From Longilinea arvoryzae (GTDB lineage Bacteria; Chloroflexota; Anaerolineae; Anaerolineales; Anaerolineaceae): a stretch of 64,000 nt of DNA. Of this stretch, positions 24,429 to 33,227 are shown piece by piece (within the stretch, counting starts at the first letter, position 1; every line of letters begins with the position of its first letter). A model generated the notes under the pieces. The model was not told where the DNA came from, searched no databases, and worked only from the letters and a program-made list of their open reading frames with translations. The translations under genes were made by a program, and so were the position numbers. The DNA is taken from assembly GCF_001050235.1 (NCBI RefSeq), contig NZ_DF967972.1, positions 1,192,475 through 1,256,474 of the forward strand, read 5' to 3'.

Positions 24429-27400
24429 TTACTTGTGCACAATCACACTGCCGCCGCCGATGGCCTGCTGCGAGCCGTTGTCATAGACGATTTGCTCGCC
24501 GCCGCTGCCATCCAGCGTCCAGATCTTGATGCGGAAGGTGTCCGGGGCGCTATCCTCGGCGCTGATCATAAAGAAGTATTCCCCTTCGCTGTCGATCGTT
24601 CCGACGCCCTTGAACTGGGCTTTGCTGCCGGCCACCACCAGCCAATCATAGCTGCTGCTCTTGAAGTTCAACCCGGCTGCGTGGAACTGGAACTCGGTGT
24701 TGCCTTCCGGCACGGTCGCGCCCTTCTTGTATCTGGAGACGAAACCGAAGGTGGCCTTGCCGCTCAGACCGGGATCCGCCAGATAGGCGCCGGCCGGCGA
24801 ATCGATCCATCCGCCGCCGGAGACGAAGCCGCCGTTCGGATCGTAGATGACCACGTATTCGAAGAAGCTCTCGGCCGACCCGCCGTCCTTGTCCGTGACG
24901 GTCAGGCCGACCCGGTAGACGCCGGGCGTGGTGTAGGTGTGGCTGTCAGCCACGGAACCGCTGCCGTCGGTTTCGGTCACCGTTCCCGCGGCGGTCGTCC
25001 CGTCGCCCCAATCCCATACCGCAGTATGCGTATCCAGCACGCCGGGATCCGTGAAGTCGGCGCTGGCATCCACCGGCTGGTTGACCTGGACCGGATCGAG
25101 CGGCGCGCTGATCTCGCCGAGGGTGGGCGCCACGTTCAAGACTTGCACGCTGGCGCTCGATATCGCGTAAGCCCCGTCCGACTCGGTTACCCGCACGGCC
25201 ACCGGGTAATCGAAGGTTCCGTCCACCGCCTGGAAGGTCACATTCTGGCCGGGCGTCTCGAACACACCGTCGTTATCCAGGTCCCAGGCGAAGCTGACCG
25301 TCCCGCCGTTGGGGTCCGCCCCCGTGGCGCTCAGCGCGACACTCTGGCCTTCATCGCCTGTGTACGGACCACCGGCATCCGCGGTGGGCGTCGTCAGTGT
25401 CAAATCGATCAGTACCGGATCGTGGTCGCCAATGCGGAATTCATCCGGCGCATACAGCGAGACGATCTGCCCGGGGGACTTGAAGTTGGTGTTGTAATCC
25501 AGCACCGAGGGCTCGTCGGCGTCGATGTGCCATTCGGCTACCCCACTGATTTGTCCGGCCAAACTGGTATTGGCCAGGGCGTGATCGAGGTAACCCCACT
25601 GGCCGTCGAAGACGTATGAGTAGGCGTCCGGGCCGATGAACTGGTAAATCAGGTTGGTGTAGCCGGCGTTCTGCAAGGCGACGATCGGGTCTTCCATGGC
25701 ATACGAGTTCAGGTCGCCGATGATGAGGGCATCCGTATCGCCCGTGCCGGTCGGATCGCCCGCCAGCCAGGCCGCCTGCAGGTTGGCGGCGTTGGTGCGC
25801 ACGCTGTTGCAGTTGCCCTGCCCGTCGCCCAGATCGGGCGCGTCGCAGGCGCTGCCCTTGCTTTTTAGATGATTGACGCTGACCACAAAGCGCGCCCCGG
25901 TGCCGACCTCTTCGAAGGCCTGGGCCAGCGCCGGGCGGTTGCGGTCGGCCGAATCGCCGCCGGTGACAAACGCCGGCGTGTTCAGGGCGGCCGTAACGCC
26001 GACCGGCGTGACGCGCTCGGGTTTGTAGAGCAGCCCGACCTTGATGGCGTCCACGCCCAACGCGTTGATCTGGCCGGTGAGCGTGTCCACGTCGATGAAG
26101 GCATAGACGTCCGGACCGGCGACGGTGTTGAGCTTGTTCACTAAATCCTGGATGGCGCTATCCGAACCGTAGCCGTCATTTTCCATCTCGATGACGCCGA
26201 TCACGTCGGCCTGCGTGCCGAGGATGGCGGCCACCGTCTTCGGCCACTGGCGGTCGAATTCGACCAGATCATCCGCGCCGCGGCAGTCGGTCGGCCCGCC
26301 GCCCACACCCAGCGTACATGCTCCGACGCCGAAGGTATTGAAATAGTTGAGCAGGTTCATGCCCACCACGCGCAACCGCCCAGTGAGGGCTGGCGCGCCG
26401 GCGGGGCGTTCGTTGGCCGGCTGGAAGTCGATGTACCCGTCCAGGGCGTTCAATGGGCGGACGCGGTAGGCGTTGGGGCTGGCGGAGTTGCCGCCCCAGG
26501 TGTAGGTCATCACGCCCACAATGCCCGTGGCCGTATCACCGCCGCGCAGCGTGTTGGAGGCCGAAAGCGGCATTCCACCCCGCCCGAAAAGGATCGGATC
26601 GGGATTCTGATTCTGGGTCGAATCATCGATCAGAATCTGGTTCAGATTGTTGGCGGTTTGCAGGGCCAACGCCGGCGCGCCCGGAGAAACGACGTTGGTG
26701 GGCTGCTGCAGGCGCGCGCCCGAGGAGAGCAGCACCTCGCCGAAGCGCCCCAACTGGTAATGCTCGGTGACAAACAACGTCTGCTGCAGGCGCACCAGCA
26801 TGCCCTCGGCACTTTCAGCCGCAGTGGCCGAGGCGAAGGGCAGGGTCACATCCAGCGGCGCAACCGAGCCAACTCCGCAGTTGACGATCGAGGTTACACT
26901 GCCGATTTCCGTCTGGTCCTGGTATTCCTCGGCGGTGCCGGTCACGCGCACCACATCGCCCAGGGAAACACTGTCGTTGTTGCCGTTGAACACGAAAATG
27001 CCGTCCGAGGTCAGCAAATTACCGTCGCCGGCGGCATCCTGCAGGTAGAAGCCGCGCAGCGCCGGGCTGGGACCTTCGAAATCGCCCACCACCACGCCCT
27101 GGGTGGTGACCGTCCCGGGAATGGGGGTGGTCAGGCCACTGCCCTGGATGGTATAGATGGGTGTGTAGCCCAGCAGACAGGTGCTGCCGGTCGAGAAACC
27201 GATGCTGAACGAGACGGTCATCGTATCCGGCGGATCGTTGCTGTCCTGATCGCTGACCAGATCCTTGTTCACCGTCAACGTGCAGGCTTCTCCGGCCACA
27301 AAGTCAGCGCCGGGATCCAGCGTAAATGTGACCGGACCGCCGCTGACGCTCGCGGTATGACTGCCGCTCAGGGTGCAGGTCAGGTTGAACCAGGCGCCGC

Positions 27401-28175
27401 TGACGTTGACCGCCTCGCTGAAGTTGATGGTTACGTTGCTGTCGTAGGGCACGAAGGCCGCGCCGTCCGCCGGGACGGTGCTGACGACCTGCGGAGCCGC
27501 GTCCGGCGGAAGCGTGTTGCGCGGGTTGGGCGCGCCTGAAATGAAGTCCGCCGAGTTGTTATCCGTGTCCTGCGCGCCGTCCAGCTTGCGCAGAACGGCG
27601 GTTGAGTTGGTGGTTGCCGGCGCCGGGCCGGAACCTTCATAGAAGTTCGCCCCGTCCCAGCCCACGAGGTCGACAAGGGTCGCCAGCGCCGCGGCCGAAC
27701 AGGGCGTAGTGCTGCCGTTGCATCCCAGCGGGGTGGTGGTGTTGACCAGGGCGACTTTTCCGCCCGTTCCGCTCATGTTGATGGGTGTAGAGTCGGTTAT
27801 GTTGGGCGTCGGGAGCGGTAATTGGATATTGCTGCCGGCGGCTTCTTGAATCAAGAAGTAGTGGCCGGGATCCAGCGTTCCCGAGAGGGGGGTGAGTAAA
27901 CCTGTATTTGCGCCAAAATTGCCCGTTCCTGTGGCGCTGGTGTATTGAATGGACCAGCCTGCCAGGGATACGGATGAAGATCCACGGTTGTACAATTCGA
28001 CAAAATCATTGGTGTAGATTCCGCCGCTGTTTCCGCCGCCGCCGTAAACCTGGCTGATGACAATATTCGCCGGGGCAGCCTGCGCCGCGTGCGGTTGGAA
28101 CGGATATCCTGTAAACGCAAACGCGGCGGCCAGCACCGCAATCAGGACGATTCGCAGACCTGGTCTGTTTATCAT
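24429..28175 (-). CDS. Secreted ExeM/NucH-type endonuclease with lamin-tail and PKD domains
   Basis: 1248 residues. Order: signal peptide (1-34); lamin-tail domain (about 36-170: VISQVYGGGGNSGG, NDFVELYN, LAGWSIQY); a bacterial Ig-like domain (about 228-330); an OB-fold segment (about 345-440); an endonuclease/exonuclease/phosphatase domain (about 600-930) with MNLLNYF, IEMENDG, VNHLKSKG, IGDLNSY and the final GDHDPVL; two PKD repeats (about 935-1110, DWGDGT in the second); and a C-terminal beta domain of 130 residues. Extracellular DNase for nutrient or biofilm DNA is inferred. A strong GAGGAGGGAG site precedes the ATG. Confidence 0.92.
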   Translation of the reverse strand: MINRPGLRIVLIAVLAAAFAFTGYPFQPHAAQAAPANIVISQVYGGGGNSGGIYTNDFVELYNRGSSSVSLAGWSIQYTSATGTGNFGANTGLLTPLSGTLDPGHYFLIQEAAGSNIQLPLPTPNITDSTPINMSGTGGKVALVNTTTPLGCNGSTTPCSAAALATLVDLVGWDGANFYEGSGPAPATTNSTAVLRKLDGAQDTDNNSADFISGAPNPRNTLPPDAAPQVVSTVPADGAAFVPYDSNVTINFSEAVNVSGAWFNLTCTLSGSHTASVSGGPVTFTLDPGADFVAGEACTLTVNKDLVSDQDSNDPPDTMTVSFSIGFSTGSTCLLGYTPIYTIQGSGLTTPIPGTVTTQGVVVGDFEGPSPALRGFYLQDAAGDGNLLTSDGIFVFNGNNDSVSLGDVVRVTGTAEEYQDQTEIGSVTSIVNCGVGSVAPLDVTLPFASATAAESAEGMLVRLQQTLFVTEHYQLGRFGEVLLSSGARLQQPTNVVSPGAPALALQTANNLNQILIDDSTQNQNPDPILFGRGGMPLSASNTLRGGDTATGIVGVMTYTWGGNSASPNAYRVRPLNALDGYIDFQPANERPAGAPALTGRLRVVGMNLLNYFNTFGVGACTLGVGGGPTDCRGADDLVEFDRQWPKTVAAILGTQADVIGVIEMENDGYGSDSAIQDLVNKLNTVAGPDVYAFIDVDTLTGQINALGVDAIKVGLLYKPERVTPVGVTAALNTPAFVTGGDSADRNRPALAQAFEEVGTGARFVVSVNHLKSKGSACDAPDLGDGQGNCNSVRTNAANLQAAWLAGDPTGTGDTDALIIGDLNSYAMEDPIVALQNAGYTNLIYQFIGPDAYSYVFDGQWGYLDHALANTSLAGQISGVAEWHIDADEPSVLDYNTNFKSPGQIVSLYAPDEFRIGDHDPVLIDLTLTTPTADAGGPYTGDEGQSVALSATGADPNGGTVSFAWDLDNDGVFETPGQNVTFQAVDGTFDYPVAVRVTESDGAYAISSASVQVLNVAPTLGEISAPLDPVQVNQPVDASADFTDPGVLDTHTAVWDWGDGTTAAGTVTETDGSGSVADSHTYTTPGVYRVGLTVTDKDGGSAESFFEYVVIYDPNGGFVSGGGWIDSPAGAYLADPGLSGKATFGFVSRYKKGATVPEGNTEFQFHAAGLNFKSSSYDWLVVAGSKAQFKGVGTIDSEGEYFFMISAEDSAPDTFRIKIWTLDGSGGEQIVYDNGSQQAIGGGSVIVHK

Positions 28176-28353
28176 ACTCCCTCCTCGTCGGTTTCAGTCT
28201 TCGAATGGAAATCGATCCGGTGAGGTTGCAATGTCCGATTGGGCACCGGTTATTGGGTGATCAATAAGGATATTTTAAATAGGAATAGTTTCATTCTAGC
28301 GAAAGTAGAAATCTCAGTCAAGACAGGAGGATCAAAAATGGATAATTCCTATT

Positions 28354-28381
28354 TGATTCTAATAAAATTCGTGTTATACTG
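28354..28381 (+). promoter_or_regulatory. Promoter for the RRM/cold-shock pair
   Basis: TTGATT (28354-28359), 16-base spacer, TATACT (28376-28381). It gives a leader of about 100 bases that contains the hairpin at 28411-28448. Confidence 0.65.
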
Positions 28382-28410
28382 AATATTGTTCAACGAAGGT
28401 TTGTCAGCGT

Positions 28411-28448
28411 TTGCCGCCAGCCCTGTTCGGGGAAGCGGCAATTTTTTT
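28411..28448 (+). terminator. Terminator-like hairpin in the leader of the RRM gene
   Basis: TTGCCGC (28411-28417) pairs with GCGGCAA (28435-28441), with an inner CCC/GGG pairing, followed by seven T. It sits between the promoter and the ATG at 28491. It would act as an attenuator unless melted or bypassed, which would fit temperature-dependent expression. Confidence 0.75.
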
Positions 28449-28490
28449 CTCTGGCTGAAACGCCAGAAGTGTTCAAAGGAACAAAGGACA

Positions 28491-28853
28491 ATGGAAGTTA
28501 AACTGTACGTCGGCAATCTGGCCTTCTCCACCACGGAAGAAGAAATCAAGGCATTGTTCGCTCAGGCTGGCACGGTGGTCGATGCCGCCCTCATCAAGGA
28601 CCGCGACACCGGCAGCTCGAAGGGCTTTGCCTTCGTTACCATGAGCAGCCAGCAAGAGGCCGAAAACGCCATCAAGATGTTCAACGGTTATTCCCTGGCC
28701 AACCGCGAGCTCAAGGTCAATCCCGCTCGCCCCAAGGAAGAAACTGGTTTCGGCAATCGCGGTGGTGGTTACGGCAATCGCGGTGGCGGCTATGGCAATC
28801 GCGGTGGTGGTGATCGTGACCGGCGCGGTGGCTCTGGCGGCCGCCGGTTCTAA
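28491..28853 (+). CDS. RRM-domain RNA-binding protein with Gly/Arg-rich tail
   Basis: 120 residues. One RNA-recognition motif (2-80) with RNP2 LYVGNL (5-10) and RNP1 KGFAFVTM (about 44-51). The tail (about 85-120) repeats GNRGGGY three times and ends RRGGSGGRRF, an RGG-like RNA-binding extension. This architecture matches the cyanobacterial and Chloroflexota Rbp proteins, many of them cold-induced RNA chaperones. The leader hairpin and the cold-shock gene 34 bases downstream support that role. Confidence 0.93.
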   Translation: MEVKLYVGNLAFSTTEEEIKALFAQAGTVVDAALIKDRDTGSSKGFAFVTMSSQQEAENAIKMFNGYSLANRELKVNPARPKEETGFGNRGGGYGNRGGGYGNRGGGDRDRRGGSGGRRF

Positions 28854-28887
28854 ATTGGATCGTCAATAAATCAAGGAGTTTCTAGAA

Positions 28888-29097
28888 ATGGCTGAACGCA
28901 TCATTGGTACGGTGAAGTGGTTCAATAACGAAAAGGGTTACGGTTTCATTGCCCAGGAAAATGGCCCAGACGTTTTTGTCCACCACACCGCCATTCAAAG
29001 TGAAGGCTTCCGCACGCTGAAGGAAGGCCAAAAGGTCGAGTTCTCGATCGAACAGGGTCCCAAGGGCCCGCAGGCAACCAACGTCATCGCAATGTAG
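28888..29097 (+). CDS. Cold-shock domain protein (CspA family)
   Basis: 69 residues, the usual size. The RNA-binding motifs are intact: [15 protein letters not shown] (RNP1) and DVFVHHTAI (RNP2), with [21 protein letters not shown] at the end. It binds single-stranded nucleic acid and unwinds RNA structures. AAGGAG precedes the ATG. It shares a transcript with the RRM gene and is followed by a strong terminator. Confidence 0.96.
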   Translation: MAERIIGTVKWFNNEKGYGFIAQENGPDVFVHHTAIQSEGFRTLKEGQKVEFSIEQGPKGPQATNVIAM

Positions 29098-29123
29098 CGA
29101 TCAACTCTCAAACGCTGAAATCA

Positions 29124-29154
29124 AAAACCTCTCCGGAAACGGAGAGGTTTTTTT
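29124..29154 (+). terminator. Terminator after the cold-shock gene
   Basis: AAAACCTCTCCG-GAAA-CGGAGAGGTTTT with a stable GAAA tetraloop and a run of eight T. Confidence 0.92.
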
Positions 29155-29183
29155 GTTCAGTGAGGTTCGAAATTCAAGCGATC

Positions 29184-29882
29184 TTACGCGGCTGTAATCG
29201 TGCCGGGCAGAGCGCCGGGAGCCTGGTTCATGCGTTCCTGGCTCTCGTGCGACAGCTCGATGATATGGTGCATCACCGAGTCGGCCACAATGCGCACGTA
29301 CTGGCGGTCTTCCACATCGCCCCGATAGTACAGCGGTTCGCCAAATGTGACATTGTAAGGCCCGCGCAGGTACCAGCGCCCGTATTCCACCTGGCCACGC
29401 ACGGTGGAACGGATGGTGTGGATCTTGTCCCAATTGAGGTGAATGCCTACCGGGATGACGGGGGCTCCGCTGGCCAATGCCAGGCGGGCTACACCCGTGC
29501 GTGCCGGATAGAATCCGCCGCTTTCCGGGCTGAGCGCGCCTTCGGGAAAGATGATGATGGTCTGTCCGGCAGCCAGGTGTTCCAACGCAGCATCGATGGC
29601 CGCCTGGCCGCTGCCGACCTTGACCGGGATATGCCCCGAACGGCGCAGGTACGCACCCAGGATGGGGACCTGAAACAGCAGGTCATTGATCATGATAAAA
29701 GATTGTGTGCGAACCATGCTTGCGACGAAGAAGGGGTCGGTGGTGGTGGGATGGTTGGCCGCAATAATCTTGGCGCCCTGAGGAAATTGAGCGTGCTTCT
29801 GCACGTCGGTCTTCAGCATGGTACCGGTATAGGAAAGGACTACCGGCCAGGATGCGTAGTAAATCAGTTTGTCCGATAACAT
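29184..29882 (-). CDS. Lysophospholipid acyltransferase (PlsC-like)
   Basis: 232 residues from the ATG at 29882, where AGGAAA is correctly spaced; a GTG at 29966 would add 28 residues without a ribosome-binding site. The acyltransferase motifs are clear: AANHPTTTDPFF (HX4D, motif I), the FPEGALS motif III and GAPVIPVGI motif IV. It would transfer an acyl chain to lysophosphatidate or a related lipid at the inner membrane. Cluster context does not narrow the acceptor. Confidence 0.88.
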   Translation of the reverse strand: MLSDKLIYYASWPVVLSYTGTMLKTDVQKHAQFPQGAKIIAANHPTTTDPFFVASMVRTQSFIMINDLLFQVPILGAYLRRSGHIPVKVGSGQAAIDAALEHLAAGQTIIIFPEGALSPESGGFYPARTGVARLALASGAPVIPVGIHLNWDKIHTIRSTVRGQVEYGRWYLRGPYNVTFGEPLYYRGDVEDRQYVRIVADSVMHHIIELSHESQERMNQAPGALPGTITAA

Positions 29883-30056
29883 AAGTTTCCTGTACGTCTG
29901 GATTGTCTTCTGGAATGAATCAGTGATGTCAATAAGGTAAGAATAACGGATTGAGGCAATAAGCACATCGGCTTCAGGACATATTGTCAGTCATGGAATG
30001 GCATGAATCAGAGCGGTGCAAGAATATGACCATTTGGATGACCCTGCACTTAACAA

Positions 30057-30080
30057 AACCCCTTGGCACGCAAAGGGGTT
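30057..30080 (-). terminator. Terminator after the SGNH hydrolase gene
   Basis: AACCCCTT and AAGGGGTT form an 8-base stem; on the reverse strand the stem ends in TTTTGTT. It lies 58 bases past the stop. Confidence 0.75.
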
Positions 30081-30137
30081 CGATTTCAATCTGCATTTGT
30101 AACCCTTAAAGCGCTTCCCAATGAATGCACCCGTCGC

Positions 30138-30791
30138 TTACAGGCCGCGTAAATACGGTTTGAGGATCTCAGCCCAGATGGCATAGCCGGCCGAGAGCAG
30201 GTGCAGCGAGTCGTTGGTCAGCTCGGGACGCAGTTGGCCTTCGGGTGTGGCGAAGTGCGGGAAAAGATCGATGTAGACATAGCCATAGCGCATCGCCAGA
30301 TCCTTCAGACCTTCATTCAGCTTCCGGATGCGGACGGCCTTGCTTTTTTCACGCGGCAGGATGGATTGGACGAAGACGCTGGTTTCGGGCGTTTCGGTTT
30401 TCAAACGGCGCAGGATGGCTTCGTAGGTTTCGAGGATCTGCTCATCGTGGCGGCGTTCGAACCAGGGCAAATCATTGGTGCCAATCAGAATGAAGACGGC
30501 TTTCGGATGCCCGCTGACGATATTGTCCATCCGCGACAATACATTGGTCGTCAGATTGGCGTTGATGCCGCGGTTTTTTACAGGCAGGCCGGGAAAGAGC
30601 TCGTCCCAACGGCAGCCGTCGGTGATGCTGTCGCCCAGGAAGACGATGTCGCCGGGCTTGACCGGGTAGCGGTTAAAAAAGCTTACTTTTTGAGCATGGT
30701 GCGCGTGAGCCACCCGTTCCACGGCCAGACGGGTGACGGCCATCAGCAATAGGCTGGCGATGACAATGATGGCCAGACCATTAATCCACAT
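30138..30791 (-). CDS. SGNH/GDSL hydrolase, membrane-anchored
   Basis: 217 residues. An N-terminal hydrophobic helix (about 3-22) is an uncleaved anchor or signal. The SGNH blocks follow: FLGDSITDGC (block I, catalytic Ser), NRGINANLT (block II Gly), LIGTNDLPW (block III Asn) and NDSLHLL (block V Asp and His). These are esterases or acylhydrolases acting on lipids, acetylated sugars or similar. The active site would face outside the membrane. Terminated by the hairpin at 30057-30080. Confidence 0.88.
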   Translation of the reverse strand: MWINGLAIIVIASLLLMAVTRLAVERVAHAHHAQKVSFFNRYPVKPGDIVFLGDSITDGCRWDELFPGLPVKNRGINANLTTNVLSRMDNIVSGHPKAVFILIGTNDLPWFERRHDEQILETYEAILRRLKTETPETSVFVQSILPREKSKAVRIRKLNEGLKDLAMRYGYVYIDLFPHFATPEGQLRPELTNDSLHLLSAGYAIWAEILKPYLRGL

Positions 30792-30958
30792 GATTTCTTC
30801 CTGACCGGCTGTGCCGTTTTACCACCCGGATTGAGGCGTTCGGGCAACCGGCTATCCCTTTCTAGTCCCGATTATACCTGACAAGACGGTATTCTTTATC
30901 GCTTTATTCATTTCAGGGATTCCCACACCGGCTTGAGGTGGACTATCCATTCGCTGGC

Positions 30959-32545
30959 TTAACGCTGAGACTGCAGGGCGACGTCGTAGATACGCACGCG
31001 GTTGCGGCCCAGGTCTTTGGCCTGGAATAATCCCTTGTCGGCCAGGGCGATGGCGGGCTCGAGTGTTTTGGAATATTTTGTCGAACACTCGGACACGCCG
31101 ATGCTGATGGTAATCGAAAAGGCTCCGTAATCCTCGGTTTCGATGGGCTTTTCGGCCACCCGGGCGCAGAGCCGTTCGGCCAGCAGGCGGGCGTTATCAA
31201 GACTGGTATCCGGCAGCATCACAATGAATTCGTCACCGCCGATGCGCCCGATCACATCGGTGCTGCGCAGCAACATGCGCAGGCGTTGAGCAAAGGCATG
31301 CAGGACCTGGTCTCCACCGATGTGCCCGAGCGTATCATTAACCGTCTTGAAGAAATCGATGTCGATCATCAGGATCGAGAAGTACACCGGTTTGGAGCGC
31401 GACTGCGCCAGTTCATCATGGGCCAATTCGATGAAGTGCCGGCGGTTGAACACCCCGGTTAGCGCATCTTCCATGGCCAGTTTGCGCGCGGCCTCCAGCA
31501 ATTTCTTGTGCTCGGTGACAGCGTGCAGCGAAATCAGATAGCCGATGACCTCTGAACGGTTTGGGTCGTACAGGCGGCGAATCTGCAGGTCGTAATAGAC
31601 CTTTTCGCCAGCCTGCGTAAATACGATCTCGTTTTCGAGCAGGTCGCTCTGCGGCCTGGCGTCGAACTGGCGAATGTAATTGCTCAGGAGGGGGAATGGG
31701 ACTCCGATCCGGGGGGCGGGTTGAGCCGCATCGACGAAGATACGGTTCGCAGCCGGGTTGAGATCGGCCACCCGCATTGCCGAATCCAGGGTCAGCATCC
31801 CGTCGCTCATATTGTCGATCAAAATCGAGCGGCCTAACATCGGCAGCTCGAGCAGTTGAAAACGGTAAATGCTGATCGCGAACAGGATTCCGCTGAAGGC
31901 GTACGCCAGCGGCGAGTAATCTTTGTAAAAACCGGGGATCAGGCGCAGAACGTAGATCAGGTTGATGACCAACGGCAGCAGGGCGCCCGCCAGAGTCAGG
32001 CGGGTGCGCATGGGCAATGTCCGCTGGCTGGAGAGGGAATTCCAGATGATCAACACCGCGCCGGCCAGGATCAGGAAATAGGAGTGGAACCAGAAGACCC
32101 AGAACCAGCTCCCGTAAGCGACCACGCGGAAATACAGATAGCCGTGATTGACCGGGAGGAAGAAGATATCCTTCCAGATGAGGTGGTGATACGAATTGGT
32201 GAATACCAGCCCAATCGTGAGGGCGGGGATGATCCACAACAGGCGAAAATACGGCGATTTCAGTACTTTTTCGCGATTGGAGAAGGCCAGAGCAAAGGCC
32301 ATCCAGTTGACCGTGAGCAAGCTGATACACAGGTAGCAGACCTGCGCAAAAAAGAGTTTTCCATCCGGCGCGGTCGTCACCAGTTCAAGGTCATTGATGA
32401 ACAGGTACGCAACGGCGGATGTGAGGCAGGCGGCCAGGGCGCGGGCTGTCTCAGAGCTTCGATGCCTCCAACAGTAAAACGCCACCACGGAAGCGGTGGC
32501 AATGGCAAAGGGCGACAATAGGATGAAGAAGGTATATTGATCCAT
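30959..32545 (-). CDS. Diguanylate cyclase with 7TM and PAS sensor domains
   Basis: 528 residues. Residues 1-230 form about seven membrane segments of the 7TM histidine-kinase N-terminal type. A PAS-like domain follows (about 238-355; MSDGMLTLDSAMRVADLNPAANRIF). The GGDEF domain (about 365-520) has MEDALTGVFNRR, IDIDFFKTVND and an intact GGDEF motif at 436-440. An inhibitory RxxD site (RSTD, 427-430) lies five residues before it, so product inhibition by c-di-GMP is expected. It makes c-di-GMP from GTP at the inner membrane in response to an unknown signal. Confidence 0.93.
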   Translation of the reverse strand: MDQYTFFILLSPFAIATASVVAFYCWRHRSSETARALAACLTSAVAYLFINDLELVTTAPDGKLFFAQVCYLCISLLTVNWMAFALAFSNREKVLKSPYFRLLWIIPALTIGLVFTNSYHHLIWKDIFFLPVNHGYLYFRVVAYGSWFWVFWFHSYFLILAGAVLIIWNSLSSQRTLPMRTRLTLAGALLPLVINLIYVLRLIPGFYKDYSPLAYAFSGILFAISIYRFQLLELPMLGRSILIDNMSDGMLTLDSAMRVADLNPAANRIFVDAAQPAPRIGVPFPLLSNYIRQFDARPQSDLLENEIVFTQAGEKVYYDLQIRRLYDPNRSEVIGYLISLHAVTEHKKLLEAARKLAMEDALTGVFNRRHFIELAHDELAQSRSKPVYFSILMIDIDFFKTVNDTLGHIGGDQVLHAFAQRLRMLLRSTDVIGRIGGDEFIVMLPDTSLDNARLLAERLCARVAEKPIETEDYGAFSITISIGVSECSTKYSKTLEPAIALADKGLFQAKDLGRNRVRIYDVALQSQR

Positions 32546-32760
32546 GATGCGCCGCGTGACGGGCCGGAAAAATCGGAAGGCTACTTTTCCCCGATCCCAA
32601 ACCTCGCAAAGGGATGGCGATCATCCAACAGGGGAATGCTTCCTATTATTCGATGATTATAAGTTGAGATGATGGCAAATGGCAATCGATAATGGGTTAA
32701 TGTTTTGAACGCTTACAGAAGTGGATCTACCCTCCGATCCCGGGCGGCGTTCGTTTACCC

Positions 32761-32795
32761 TTGACAGATGGATGATTTATCGTAAAATTACGATA
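32761..32795 (+). promoter_or_regulatory. Promoter and ArsR operator of the arsR-arsM operon
   Basis: TTGACA (32761-32766), 16 bases, TAAAAT (32783-32788). A perfect inverted repeat TATCGTAA-AA-TTACGATA (32778-32795) covers the -10 box and the expected start of transcription. This is the usual placement for an ArsR repressor site; ligand-dependent release would open the promoter. Confidence 0.8.
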
Positions 32796-32809
32796 TAAGG
32801 AATGAAGAG

Positions 32810-33178
32810 ATGGCAAAAGAAAATTCCACCTTGCGGCCGCTCACCCAGGATGAACAACGCATGGCCAACATGCTGAAGGCGTTGGGCAACCCGGTGCGCC
32901 TTTTCATGGTTCAGACGCTGGCGGAACACAAAATGTGCATCACCGGTGAACTGGTCGAATTTACCACGCTGGCTCAATCCACCGTCAGCCAGCATCTCAA
33001 GGTGCTGCGCGAGGCCGGTCTGGTGGTGGGGGAACTGGAAGGGCCGGCGACGTGTTACTGCCTGAATGAAGACGGTATTCGCTGGCTCAAGGAAGCCATC
33101 GACGGGTGGCTGCCCGGTTGCTGTGAAAAGACGACCCCTGCAGCGGCCTGCAATGCGGGCTGCCCGGGCGGTGAATAA
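32810..33178 (+). CDS. arsR: ArsR-family repressor with Cys-rich C-terminus
   Basis: 122 residues. The winged helix (about 15-95) has MLKALGNPVRLFMVQTLAEH, a CITGELVEF stretch and the recognition helix QSTVSQHLKVLREAGLV. Instead of the classical ELCVC site in the DNA-binding helix, cysteines are concentrated at the C-terminus (CC, then C and C in the last 20 residues) with another CYC at about 84. These may bind As(III) in the manner of C-terminal-site ArsR proteins. It precedes arsM by 49 bases on one transcript. Confidence 0.9.
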   Translation: MAKENSTLRPLTQDEQRMANMLKALGNPVRLFMVQTLAEHKMCITGELVEFTTLAQSTVSQHLKVLREAGLVVGELEGPATCYCLNEDGIRWLKEAIDGWLPGCCEKTTPAAACNAGCPGGE

Positions 33179-33227
33179 TTCTCAATCGGATCGATATTTC
33201 TCAGTTGGATGGGAAGGGAAAATCTTC

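Noticed and set aside
28745-28830. Short tandem repeats (GGCAATCGCGGTGGTGGTTA-like units) as a CRISPR or minisatellite
   Set aside because: They encode in-frame GNRGGGY repeats of the RRM protein tail and have no spacers.
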